This document shows, piece by piece, positions 18,574-29,315 of a stretch of DNA of 56,695 nt. The first letter of the stretch is position 1. Every line of letters begins with the position of its first letter. The notes under the pieces are model-generated. The model had not been told where the DNA came from. It was given only the letters and a program-made list of their open reading frames with translations, and did no database searches. Source of the stretch: CAVTND01 sp963735955 (lineage in GTDB: Bacteria > Pseudomonadota > Gammaproteobacteria > Burkholderiales > Burkholderiaceae_F); NCBI GenBank assembly GCA_963735955.1, contig CAVTND010000006.1, positions 1 to 56,695 on the forward strand. The letters run 5' to 3'. Position numbers and translations under genes: made by a program.

Positions 18574-19534
18574 CTAGCCCAGGCTATGCAGGAACTCGAC
18601 GCATTCGGGCGGCAACGGAGCTTCGATCAAGAGCTCGCGCGCATCCGCGGGGTGTCTGAACCGGGTCCGCATCGCATGCAGAAACATTCGGTTAAATCGC
18701 GCACCGAGTTCGCCGCGCGTCGCGCGTCGATTCAGTTCGAAGTCGCCGTACTTGTCATCGCCGACAATGGGAAAGCCGAGGTGAGCGAGATGCACACGAA
18801 TCTGGTGCGTGCGACCGGTCCGCAGTTCAGCTTCGAGCAAGGAGAACTGTCCATAGCGCCGCTGCAGCGTGAACACCGTGTGCGAGGCCATGCCCTCGTC
18901 GTCAACCGCAACGCGCCGTTCGCCCCCTGCGTTGATGAACTTGGTTAACGCCAAGCGCACGTGCTGCCGATCGTTCACCCAGTCGCCCGCCACGAGTGCG
19001 GCGTAGCGCTTGTCGACCTCGCCTTCCCGCAACTGTTCGTGCAGGGAAAGGAGTGCGCGGCGGGACTTTGCCAGCAGCAGCACACCGGACGTTTCTCGAT
19101 CGAGGCGATGGGCCAGCTCCAGGAAGGCCTGCTGGGGCCGTGCCGCCCGGATCCGCTCGATCAATCCATGCGCAACGCCGCTGCCGCCGTGGGCGGCGAG
19201 GCCCGCTGGTTTGTCAACCGCAATCAGGTCTTCGTCCTCATAGAGAATCGGCACCGAGATCGGCGGCGCCTTTCGCTTCGCATCGGCGGGTTGCGCGGTC
19301 CGCAGCGGCGGTACCCGGATCTCGTCGCCTGCGACAAAGTCGATAGTCGGCTGAGGCGCGCGCCTTGTTTACCCGTACCTCGCCGCTGCGGACGATTCGG
19401 TATACATGGCTCTTGGGAACTCCCTTGGCCAGCCGCAGGAGAAAATTGTCGAGCCGTTGTCCGGCCAGGTCCGCGGCCACGACCAGGTGGCTTACCCGGT
19501 CGGGGGCCACCGTGCCGGCTGTCTCTGTCGTCAT
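18574..19534 (-). CDS. rluC: 23S rRNA pseudouridine(955/2504/2580) synthase RluC, one-base frameshift
   Basis: The N-terminal S4 RNA-binding domain (AGQRLDNFLLRLAKGVPKSH, HVYRIVRSGEVRVNK) starts at the ATG 19534. The catalytic domain continues in another frame from about 19335 (ILYEDEDLIAVDKPAG; catalytic Asp in HRLDRETSGVLLL; later GRTHQIRVHLAHLG). The break coincides with AAA at 19336-19338; removing one A restores GDEIRVPPL in frame, so a homopolymer indel explains it. It modifies 23S rRNA and is divergent from rne, as in E. coli and betaproteobacteria. Confidence 0.88.
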
Positions 19535-20142
19535 GGCCTTCGGGATAAGCGACCCGGCTTCCCGCTTTCCGGATTTACGGCCGGGCTGCATCTTGCATAT
19601 ACTTGAGGCGTCGAAGTTTTTTGGAAGCCGTTCCGCCAATGTGGCCGTACGGCTGAGCGACGGCAGGAATGCGTGCCGGGCGAGAAGTAGCCGGAGGCGG
19701 CCGCCGCAACCGAGAAACCCGACACCGCGAGGATTGTAGCCGTGGCCTACGTGGCTTCGACTGCCTTCAGCGCGCTGGCGCCGGATGACCATTACGGTAA
19801 TTTCGGCTTTCGGGGCGGCCTTTCCGCCTGGTGAATTCGCATCCTTTGGCCCGAGCCACGGATGCGCGGGCCTGCCGCGGGCAGGTTCGCTGGAACGAGC
19901 AGACCGATTCAGGGCGCGCCGCCAGATGGTGGCGCATGACAACGAGATCACGTAACCCACCTCCATGCCAATAGCCAAGCCACTTCGCACGCTGCCTCCC
20001 CCTGGGGCGGGCAGCCTTGCGCGCGCCGGCAGGGTTGGAGATGGCCAAGGCGGGCCTATGGCCCGCCTGTCCTGATTTTCGCTTTCCGCCTCGGCCTGTC
20101 GTTTCAGCAGCAAAGCGCCCCTAGAAGGCGCAAGGAGTGCTG
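19535..20142 (+). promoter_or_regulatory. Divergent rluC/rne region with structured rne leader
   Basis: The 608 bases between the two starts hold no gene. On the rne side there are at least three G+C-rich hairpins: 19838-19866 (CGCATCC/GGATGCG with an inner TGGC/GCCA), 19871-19885 (CCTGCC/GGCAGG, three-base loop) and 20048-20068 (AGGCGGGCC/GGCCCGCCT, three-base loop). In E. coli the long rne 5' UTR folds into hairpins that RNase E uses for feedback control. A similar role here is inferred from position and structure, not from sequence similarity. Confidence 0.55.
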
Positions 20143-23040
20143 ATGAAACGCATGCTGTTTAACGCGACGCACGCAGAGGAACTGCGCGTCGGCATTGTCG
20201 ATGGCCAGCGCCTGGTCGATATCGACATCGAAACCGCCGGACGCGAGCAGCGCAAGTCCAATATCTACAAGGCGCTGGTTACCCGGGTTGAACCCAGCCT
20301 CGAGGCCTGCTTCGTCGACTATGGCGAAGAGCGCCACGGCTTTCTGCCGTTCAAGGAGGTCGCCCGCACCTACTTCCGCGAAGGTGTTGACGTTCGCAAC
20401 GCGCGCATCCAGGACGCGCTCAAGGAAGGCCAGGAGCTGATCGTCCAGGTCGAGAAGGAGGAGCGCGGCAACAAGGGCGCCGCGCTGACCACCTTCATTT
20501 CGCTCGCCGGGCGCTACCTGGTGCTGATGCCGAACAATCCGCGCGGCGGCGGCGTGTCGCGCCGCATCGAAGGCGAGGACCGGCAGGAGTTGCGCGAAAC
20601 CATGGATCAGCTCGACGTGCCGGGCGGCATGTCGATCATCGCGCGCACCGCAGGCATCGGCCGCACTGCCGAAGAACTTCAGTGGGACCTCAACTATCTG
20701 CTGAAGCTCTGGTCCGCGGTCGATGGTGCTGCCCAGCCGCAATACGAGCTCACGGTCGATGACCCCGAGCAAGCCGGGCACAAGAAGACGAGCTATGTCG
20801 CGACGAGCACCGGGCCGGATGGCCAGCGGCTGAAGCGCGCGAATCCGCCGCCGTTCCTGATCGTCGAGGAATCGAATCTGGTGATTCGCGCGATTCGCGA
20901 CTACTTCCATCCCGAGATCGGCGAGATCCTGGTCGACACGGACGACATCTACGAGCAGGCGCGCCAGTTCATGGCGCATGTGATGCCGGACAACGTCGCG
21001 CGGGTCAAGCGTTACAAGGACGACATTCCGCTGTTCTCGCGCTTTCAGATCGAACACCAGATCGAGACCGCCTACTCGCGCCAGGTGCCGCTGCCCTCGG
21101 GCGGCTCGATCGTCGTCGACCACACCGAAGCGCTGGTGGCCGTCGACGTGAACTCGGCGCGCGCGACCAAGGGGTCGGATATCGAGGAGACCGCGACACG
21201 CACCAATCTCGAGGCCGCCGACGAAGTGGCGCGCCAGCTGCGCCTGCGCGACCTGGGCGGCCTGATCGTCATCGACTTCATCGACATGGAAGAGTCGAAG
21301 AATCAGAAGGCGGTCGAAAATCGACTCAAGGACGCTCTGCACTATGACCGCGCCCGAGTTCAGATGGGCAAGATTTCGCGCTTCGGCCTGATGGAGCTTT
21401 CTCGCCAGCGGCTGCGTCCGGCGCTGAACGAAGGCAGCCACGTCACCTGCCCGCGCTGCAACGGCGTCGGCGTGATCCGCGACACCGAAAGCTCGGCACT
21501 GCATATCCTGCGCATCCTGCAGGAAGAAGCCATGAAGGAAAGCACCGCCGCGGTGCATGCCCAGGTTCCGGTCGAAGTCGCCACCTTCCTGCTCAACGAG
21601 AAGCGCGGCGACATTGCAAAGATCGAGGCACGGCTGCGCGTATCGGTGGTGCTGATTCCGAACAAGTTCATCGAAACGCCCCACTATCACATCGAGCGGC
21701 TGCGGCACGACGACCCGCGCCTCGACGATGTCAAGGCGAGTTTCGAGCGTGCCGCGGAGCTTGCTCCCAGCACCGACACCCCATACCTCGGCAGCAAGGG
21801 CGAGGAAGAGCGCGCCAAGCCGCGCCAGGAGGCCGTCGTCAAGGGCATCGTTCCCGAGACGCCGGCGCCGATCGTCGTCCCGGCGCAGCATTCAACCGCC
21901 GTCGTACTTGCCAAGGCGACGGCCAAACCTGGATTGTGGGGACGCATTCTTGCCTTCTTCAGTGGCGCTCCTGCCAGCGAAGCGACACCGGTGGCGGCAG
22001 GAGTTGCAGCGGGCAACGGGCAACGGCAAGACGCCCGTCGCGAACGCGGCGAACGTGACGGCCGACGGGGTCGCGGCGATCGCGATCGGCGGGACGGCCG
22101 AGGATCGCGCGATGAGCGCGGGCCACGCGAATCCAAGGGCGAGCAGCGTGACGGTCGCAAGGACGAGCGACGTGATGGCCGACGCGATGGCCGACGTGAA
22201 GAGCAACGCGGCGACAAACGCAGTGACACGGCACGCCCAACTGAACGTGCACCCGATCGCAAAGAGATTCGCGCTGCCGAAGGAGGAGCTCTGGAGCAGC
22301 GTCCCCAGCGCGAGCGGCGGCCCGATCGCCCGGCCCGGGAAGCCGTGGTGCCTCCGGTGCTGGATACGGCGGCCGCGATCATCGTCACACCTGGCGTCGC
22401 TGCTCCCGGACCGGCCGCGGAGACTGGAGATGACAAACCTGGTCGCCGTCGACGCCGGCGTCGTGGCCGCGGTGGACGCGGCGACGAGGCAGGTGTGAAC
22501 GCCGGCCCGAACGGGATCGAAGCGAGTCAGACGCCGATCGATGTTTCCGACGAGGATGAAGTCGTCGATGCGCGCGAGGCTGCGACTGAGGATTCGGTGG
22601 CCATCGAGATCAGAGAAGCGGAAGAGCAGACAGTCGAACTTTCGAATAATTTGGCATCGCAGGCGGTTGCTCCCGCGCTGGCCGAGGCACCTGTGTTCGA
22701 GCCCGTTGCGTTCGAACGCGCGGCAGAGCAATCCGCGGGTCAGGCCGAGGTCCAGGCTGTGACCATGCCGGCGCAGACCTCGGTTGCCAACGCAAGCGCT
22801 GCGCCAGGCGCCGTCCGGCCGTCCATGTCGATCGACGAACTGCAGGGCGCACTCGCTTCAGCTGGATTACAACTTGTGCAGACGGAAGCAGCCAAGCATG
22901 CGCTCACCCAGGCCCGCATGGCGGCGGAGCCCGCCCCGGTACGCGTACTCCGGGAGCGCCCTAAACTGCCTCCGCTCGACGACAGCCCGCTGATCCAGGT
23001 TGAAACAAGCCGTGGGGACGCGCCGCGCGCGCCCGCCTGA
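20143..23040 (+). CDS. rne: Ribonuclease E
   Basis: The 965-residue endonuclease begins MKRMLFNATHAEELRVGIVD, then an S1 domain, the catalytic Asp sites in VAVDVNSARATKG and VIDFIDMEES, and the Zn-link CPRCNGVG near residue 436. A hydrophobic amphipathic stretch WGRILAFFSG (about residue 610) fits a membrane-targeting helix. After it comes a long Arg/Asp/Gly-rich disordered tail for RNA and degradosome binding. The ATG at 20143 is preferred over the GTG at 20137 because AAGGAG ends at 20137 and the E. coli N-terminus matches. RNase E drives mRNA decay and rRNA/tRNA processing. Confidence 0.96.
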   Translation: MKRMLFNATHAEELRVGIVDGQRLVDIDIETAGREQRKSNIYKALVTRVEPSLEACFVDYGEERHGFLPFKEVARTYFREGVDVRNARIQDALKEGQELIVQVEKEERGNKGAALTTFISLAGRYLVLMPNNPRGGGVSRRIEGEDRQELRETMDQLDVPGGMSIIARTAGIGRTAEELQWDLNYLLKLWSAVDGAAQPQYELTVDDPEQAGHKKTSYVATSTGPDGQRLKRANPPPFLIVEESNLVIRAIRDYFHPEIGEILVDTDDIYEQARQFMAHVMPDNVARVKRYKDDIPLFSRFQIEHQIETAYSRQVPLPSGGSIVVDHTEALVAVDVNSARATKGSDIEETATRTNLEAADEVARQLRLRDLGGLIVIDFIDMEESKNQKAVENRLKDALHYDRARVQMGKISRFGLMELSRQRLRPALNEGSHVTCPRCNGVGVIRDTESSALHILRILQEEAMKESTAAVHAQVPVEVATFLLNEKRGDIAKIEARLRVSVVLIPNKFIETPHYHIERLRHDDPRLDDVKASFERAAELAPSTDTPYLGSKGEEERAKPRQEAVVKGIVPETPAPIVVPAQHSTAVVLAKATAKPGLWGRILAFFSGAPASEATPVAAGVAAGNGQRQDARRERGERDGRRGRGDRDRRDGRGSRDERGPRESKGEQRDGRKDERRDGRRDGRREEQRGDKRSDTARPTERAPDRKEIRAAEGGALEQRPQRERRPDRPAREAVVPPVLDTAAAIIVTPGVAAPGPAAETGDDKPGRRRRRRRGRGGRGDEAGVNAGPNGIEASQTPIDVSDEDEVVDAREAATEDSVAIEIREAEEQTVELSNNLASQAVAPALAEAPVFEPVAFERAAEQSAGQAEVQAVTMPAQTSVANASAAPGAVRPSMSIDELQGALASAGLQLVQTEAAKHALTQARMAAEPAPVRVLRERPKLPPLDDSPLIQVETSRGDAPRAPA

Positions 23041-23042
23041 AG

Positions 23043-23073
23043 CGTGCGGCCTGCCGACGAGGCAGGCCGCGCG
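23043..23073 (+). terminator. Terminator-like hairpin after rne
   Basis: GCGGCCTGCC (23046-23055) pairs perfectly with GGCAGGCCGC (23061-23070) around a five-base loop, extended by three more pairs including one wobble. It begins right after the rne stop. There is no T-run, so it may act as an mRNA 3'-end stabiliser or a Rho-independent terminator of low efficiency. Confidence 0.6.
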
Positions 23074-23102
23074 ATCCCACCCGCGCCGGTAACATCCCGC
23101 GC

Positions 23103-24221
<1,119 letters not shown>

Positions 24222-24342
24222 GGCGGGCTCGGCAATGCTGCGTACGGTTTGCGAAGCAGATGCCCTGGTCGCGATCGGACCTCAGGCCAGATCGCTCGCC
24301 GGCGAACCGGTCGAGGTCCTTCCCCTCAGCGCGTTCAGCTAG
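24222..24342 (+). pseudogene. moeA: C-terminal remnant of moeA
   Basis: Immediately after the moaA stop, one frame reads GSAMLRTVCEADALVAIGP and then GEPVEVLPL before a TAG at 24340. This is the signature end of MoeA domain IV (typical form GSGMLRSMAEANG, then GEEVEVLLL). No start codon, metal-insertion or nucleotide-binding part of moeA is present, and mobA, usually between moaA and moeA in Burkholderiales, is absent. The piece is therefore the scar of a deletion, or of an assembly collapse. It cannot make a functional molybdotransferase. Confidence 0.75.
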
Positions 24343-24362
24343 GCGGCGCCGCCCTCCGGACG

Positions 24363-24917
24363 ATGTCAGGGACGCGCCCCGTCGCGCTGCAAACGCCCCG
24401 CCTGACTCTGAGGCAATGGGAGGCGCGCGACTTCGAACCCTTCAGCGCCCTCAATGCCGATGCAGAAGTGATGGAGTATTTCGTAGCGCCGCTTTCGGTC
24501 AGTGAATCCGCGGCCTTGATAGGTCGCATGCAATCGGCCATCACTGAACGGGGCTGGGGCAATTGGTGCCTCGACATCGACGGCAACTGTGCCGGCTTCG
24601 TCGGCTTGAACGTTCCCTCGTACGAGACACCGTTCACGCCTTGCGTCGAGATCGGCTGGCGATTGGCGCGAAAGTACTGGGGCCGAGGTTATGCATCGGA
24701 GGCCGCACGGCTGGCGCTCGCTTACGGCTTTGGCACGCTAAAGCTCGAAGAGATTGTTTCTTTCACGGCCGTCAGCAATCAGCGTTCGCGTCGTGTAATG
24801 GAGCAGATCGGCATGACGCGTGATGCTGCGGGCGACTTTGACCACCCGCGGGTACCGGAAGGACATCCGCTGCGCCGGCATGTGCTGTACCGGCTGCGCT
24901 GCGCGTCTACTTCTTGA
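24363..24917 (+). CDS. GNAT family N-acetyltransferase (RimJ/RimL type)
   Basis: A protein of 184 residues starting at ATG 24363 (TPRLTLRQWEARDFEPFSALN is the usual first strand and helix). The acetyl-CoA loop lies in RKYWGRGYASEAARLAL, followed by SNQRSRRVMEQIGM. These fit the acetyltransferase_3 branch, which acetylates amino termini or small molecules; the substrate is unknown. Its 3' end overlaps the convergent 50-residue Cys-rich gene by 11 bases. Confidence 0.85.
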   Translation: MSGTRPVALQTPRLTLRQWEARDFEPFSALNADAEVMEYFVAPLSVSESAALIGRMQSAITERGWGNWCLDIDGNCAGFVGLNVPSYETPFTPCVEIGWRLARKYWGRGYASEAARLALAYGFGTLKLEEIVSFTAVSNQRSRRVMEQIGMTRDAAGDFDHPRVPEGHPLRRHVLYRLRCASTS

Positions 24918-25059
24918 CTGTCTTCTTATTGGACGTATCCGCAGCCTTCGGAGACGAGTCTTCCTTGACTTGATCCCCGATCACGGTCTTCAGCGGGCAG
25001 AACGAAAACGCCGGACACTTGCGGCACCCGACAGCGATGGCAATTGGGCACAGGGTCAT
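24907..25059 (-). CDS. Small Cys-rich protein of unknown function (50 aa)
   Basis: ATG at 25059 is preceded by a good Shine-Dalgarno (AAGGGAG, about nine bases away) and the frame runs 50 codons to TAG at 24907. The N-terminus holds four Cys in a compact array, LCPIAIAVGCRKCPAFSFCP, followed by a Lys-rich tail (NKKTVKK). Such a pattern could bind zinc or an iron-sulfur cluster. It lies 79 bp downstream of aceB on the same strand and may be co-expressed with it. I recall similar short proteins in betaproteobacteria but cannot name a family. Confidence 0.7.
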   Translation of the reverse strand: MTLCPIAIAVGCRKCPAFSFCPLKTVIGDQVKEDSSPKAADTSNKKTVKK

Positions 25060-25138
25060 GGTCTTCTCTCCCTTCAGGAGACGATGGCTAGGTCGATAAC
25101 GATACGCTTCGCCCGCAGTTGGAGTGCGAACGGAAGAT

Positions 25139-26737
25139 TCAGGCGATCTCTTCGTACAGCGGCAGCGTCAGGAATTCCGCGAACGCCTCCTGCGTACTCA
25201 TCTTTTCGAAAATCTGCGCCGCGCGAGTCGTAGGTGGCGGAGTCGGGCCCGACCATCGCCTTGACCTTCGCCAGTTCCTCGGGGATCAGCGCGCGCACCA
25301 GGTCGGCCGTCACCTTGCGTCCGTCGTCGAGCACGCCCTTGGGCGAGCGGATCCATTGCCAGACCTGCGAGCGGCTGATCTCGGCCGTGGCAGCGTCTTC
25401 CATCAGGTTGTGAATCGGCACGCAGCCGTTGCCGGCGAGCCACGAGCCCAAGGTAGTGAATGCCGACGTTGATATTCATGCGCAGGCCCGCCTCGGTGAT
25501 CGGTGCCTCGGGTCGGAAGTTCAACAGATCTGCCGCAGTCGACTTTGACATCGTCGCGCTTCTTGTCGATCTGATTCGCGCGATCACCGAGCACCTTGAC
25601 GAACTCCTCCATCGCGATCGGCACCAGGCCCGGGATGCGCGACCCAGCCGCCGTCGTAGCCACGTCGGTCGCATCGCGCTGCTTGTCGCGGCGCACGCCG
25701 GCCATCGCCGCTTCGTTCTTGGCCGGGTCGTTCTTGATCGGAATCAGCGCGCTCATGCCGCCGATCGCCGGTGCATCGCGCCTGATGGCAGGTCGTCAGC
25801 AGCAGCAGCGCGTACGCGCGCATGAACGGCGCCGTCATCGTCACCTTGGCACGATCGGCGAGGCAGAAGTTGCGATCGAGCTTGAACTTCTTGATGCACG
25901 AGAAGATGTAGTCCCAGCGGCCGGCATTCAGGCCCGCCGAGTGTTCGCGCAGCTCGTACAGGATCTCGTCCATCTCGAACGCCGCCACGATGGTTTCGAT
26001 CAGCACCGTCGCCTTGATCGTGCCCTGCGGGAGGCCGAGTTCCTTCTGCGTCGCGACGAAGATGTCGTTCCAGAGTCGCGCCTCGAGGTGCGACTCCAGC
26101 TTCGGCAGATAGAAGTACGGGCCGCTGCCGCGCGCCATCAGCTCCTTGGCGTTATGAAACATGAAGAGCGCGAAGTCGAAGACGCCACCCGACACGCGCT
26201 GGCCGTCGACCGTCACGTGCTTCTCGTCGAGATGCCAGCCGCGCGGCCGCACAACAGCGACTGCGAGCCTTGTCGTTCAGGCGATATGTCTTGCCGCCCT
26301 GCTCGCAGCGAGATCGTGCGCCGAATCGCCTCGATCAGGTTGATCTGACCGGTGATCTGGTTGTCCCAGTTCGGCGCATTGCTGTCCTCGAAGTCGGTCA
26401 TGTACGCATCGGCACCCGAGTTCAGCGCGTTGATGATCATCTTGCGCTCGACCGGACCGGTGATCTCGACGCGTCGGCACTGCAGGTCAGCCGGCATCGG
26501 AGCGATCGTCCAGTCGCCCTTCGCGACATGGCTTGGTCTCGGCGAGAAAATCCGGCCGCTCGCCAGCGTCGAGCCGGCGCGCACGCTCGACGCGCGTTGT
26601 CAACAGTTCGCGCCGTCGCGGCTCGAAAGCGACGATGCAGCTTCGCGACCAGCGCCAGCGCTTCGGGCGTGAGGATGCGCTCGAAGCCGGGCTTGCAGCG
26701 GTGCCTTGATTGCAACGCCGCGTCGGACAGTGCTCAT
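25139..26737 (-). pseudogene. aceB: Malate synthase A (frameshifted)
   Basis: Frames together encode a malate synthase, which joins glyoxylate and acetyl-CoA. Visible blocks are TDFEDSNAPNWDNQI (metal-binding region), GSGPYFYLPKLESHLEARLW, LGLPQGTIKATVLIET, and late RSQVWQWIRSPKGVLDDG. The ATG at 26737 has GGAGATG upstream. The span is 1599 nt, exactly 533 codons and the normal length, yet the frame changes at least seven times (for instance near 26640, 26270, 25785, 25640, 25530 and 25200). Catalytic segments are intact, so sequence error is likelier than inactivation. It belongs to the glyoxylate shunt with aceA, separated by a HAD gene. Confidence 0.85.
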
Positions 26738-26755
26738 ATCAGTGCATCTCCTCGT

Positions 26756-27445
26756 TCATCGTGATTCGATTGCGCAGACAGAACTGCGGCCGCGTCCGCG
26801 AGGCTCGACGCCGAGTTCCGTGCGGCGCGACTCCGAGGCGTTCGAGCGGCAGCGCCGAGTCGATTGACCCAGAAGCTTGTGTAGCCCATACCAGGCCGCT
26901 CCGCAGGCGTCCCAGCAATTGGTGGAGACGAACAGAATATCCGCGCGGCTGCCATTTTCAGCGCGCGCGGCCCCAGCGCGTAGATCGACGGCGACGTCTT
27001 GAAGGTGCGCACCTGGTCGGCGGACAGGACGAGATCGAATGTAGCGATGCAGGCCGGAGGTGACGAGCGCAGTCTCGAGCATCTCGGAGTCGCCGTTGGA
27101 CAGCACGCCCAGCCGAACTCCGGCCTGTGTGCAATTCGCTGCAAGTGCGGGCGCGACATCGACAAACGGTGCGAGCCGCCGGTATTCGTCCAGCAGCGCC
27201 TGCACTGCGCTCGGCCCCGGGCAGCTTCAGGGTCTCGAGCGAGTACTCGAGCGCGTCGCGCGTGACCCGCGAGAAACTCTCGTAGCGGCCCGCCGAGCGC
27301 GCGCAGCCGCGAGTACTCGAGCTGCTTTTCGCGCCAGAGCAGGCCAGGCGCGCGCCGTAACCCGGGAAACAGTCTGCTCGGCGCGGCGCGTGACCGAGTA
27401 CACGTCGAGCAGCGTGCCGAACACATCGAACAAGGCCGCACGCAT
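26756..27445 (-). pseudogene. Haloacid dehalogenase type II-like HAD protein (frameshifted)
   Basis: The ATG at 27445, with GGGGGAG upstream, opens with HAD motif I ALFDVFGTLLDVYSV. Later frames give GVLSNGDSEMLETAL (motif II), the RTFKTSPSIYALGP lysine region, and a motif-IV-like FVSTNCWDACGAAWYG, all typical of 2-haloacid dehalogenase-type HADs. The span of 690 nt equals 230 codons, the usual length. The frame switches at least four times. A HAD gene between aceA and aceB is common in related bacteria; its role there is unclear, possibly side-product clearance. It ends 18 bp before aceB. Confidence 0.7.
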
Positions 27446-27546
27446 CGATCTCCCCCTTACCTCGATGACCAAGAGTGTCTGGATCCAACCGCGCCGAGTA
27501 TAGGTGAGCCCCACTCCGCGACCGACGTCGGCGCAGGCAAACAAGA

Positions 27547-27572
27547 AGGGCCGCGGGAAGACCCGCGGCCCT
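27547..27572 (-). terminator. Rho-independent terminator after aceA
   Basis: GGGCCGCGGG and CCCGCGGCCC form a perfect ten-pair stem, plus one A-T pair, around a four-base loop. On the minus strand it is followed by TTCTTGTTT. It sits about 20 bases after the aceA stop and should separate aceA from the HAD-aceB genes. Confidence 0.8.
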
Positions 27573-27589
27573 CGGCTGCGTTGCCAGGA

Positions 27590-28916
<1,327 letters not shown>

Positions 28917-29014
28917 CTTTCCTCCCGACGTTTGATTTCCAGACCAGCCTGCTCTGCAACCCCACCAGGCAATGCAGCAGATCCTACGAGTGATTATGCA
29001 GCGCAACAACTCCA

Positions 29015-29150
29015 GTAACATTTATAAGACATACATTTATTTCTTTATTAATCAGTTACTTGAAATTTTGATTTCGCATTTCGGAACAGCATTTGCTCCT
29101 GCGAAAGCCCCATTGCTGCTACGCAAAGTTGTACTTTCGCATTCCGAAAC
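29015..29150 (-). promoter_or_regulatory. AT-rich aceA upstream region with repeated operator-like boxes
   Basis: This stretch is far more AT-rich than its surroundings. A TATAAA hexamer on the minus strand (29021-29026) is a candidate -10. Two 15-base near-repeats, TTTCGCATTTCGGAA (29072-29086) and TTTCGCATTCCGAAA (29135-29149), are 63 bp apart, six helical turns, and share 13 of 15 bases. Between them are TGCGAAAG (29100) and ACGCAAAG (29121), related half-sites. The pattern suggests a looping or cooperative regulator of the glyoxylate shunt; the regulator is not in this window. Confidence 0.5.
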
Positions 29151-29187
29151 GTCGGGCAGTATCTGAAAAATCCGCCGTGCGCGATCC

Positions 29188-29304
29188 TTAACCCAGCGCG
29201 CGCCGGCGACGACGACTCCGTCTCGGTCCGCGTAAAGCCAATTGCCCGGTCGAATCAGCGCGCCGAGAACGCTCGTGCGCATCGCACAGGTCCGTGGTGG
29301 ACAT
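29188..29304 (-). pseudogene. rraA: Internally deleted rraA remnant
   Basis: The ATG at 29304 gives STTDLCDAHE, the classic RraA start. The next bases, in another frame, read LGALIRPGNWLYADRDGVVVAG, the classic RraA end (family form GGVTVRPGDWLYADEDGVLV). About 100 central residues, including the active-site glycines, are missing. RraA-family proteins inhibit RNase E or act as HMG/oxaloacetate aldolases. The fragment starts 12 bases after the MFS stop, in the same orientation, so an MFS-rraA operon was probably the ancestral state. Confidence 0.7.
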
Positions 29305-29315
29305 CGAGGTTTCGT

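Noticed and set aside
20104..21891. 595-codon minus-strand frame inside rne
   Set aside because: Antisense to the conserved catalytic half of RNase E; open by GC bias.
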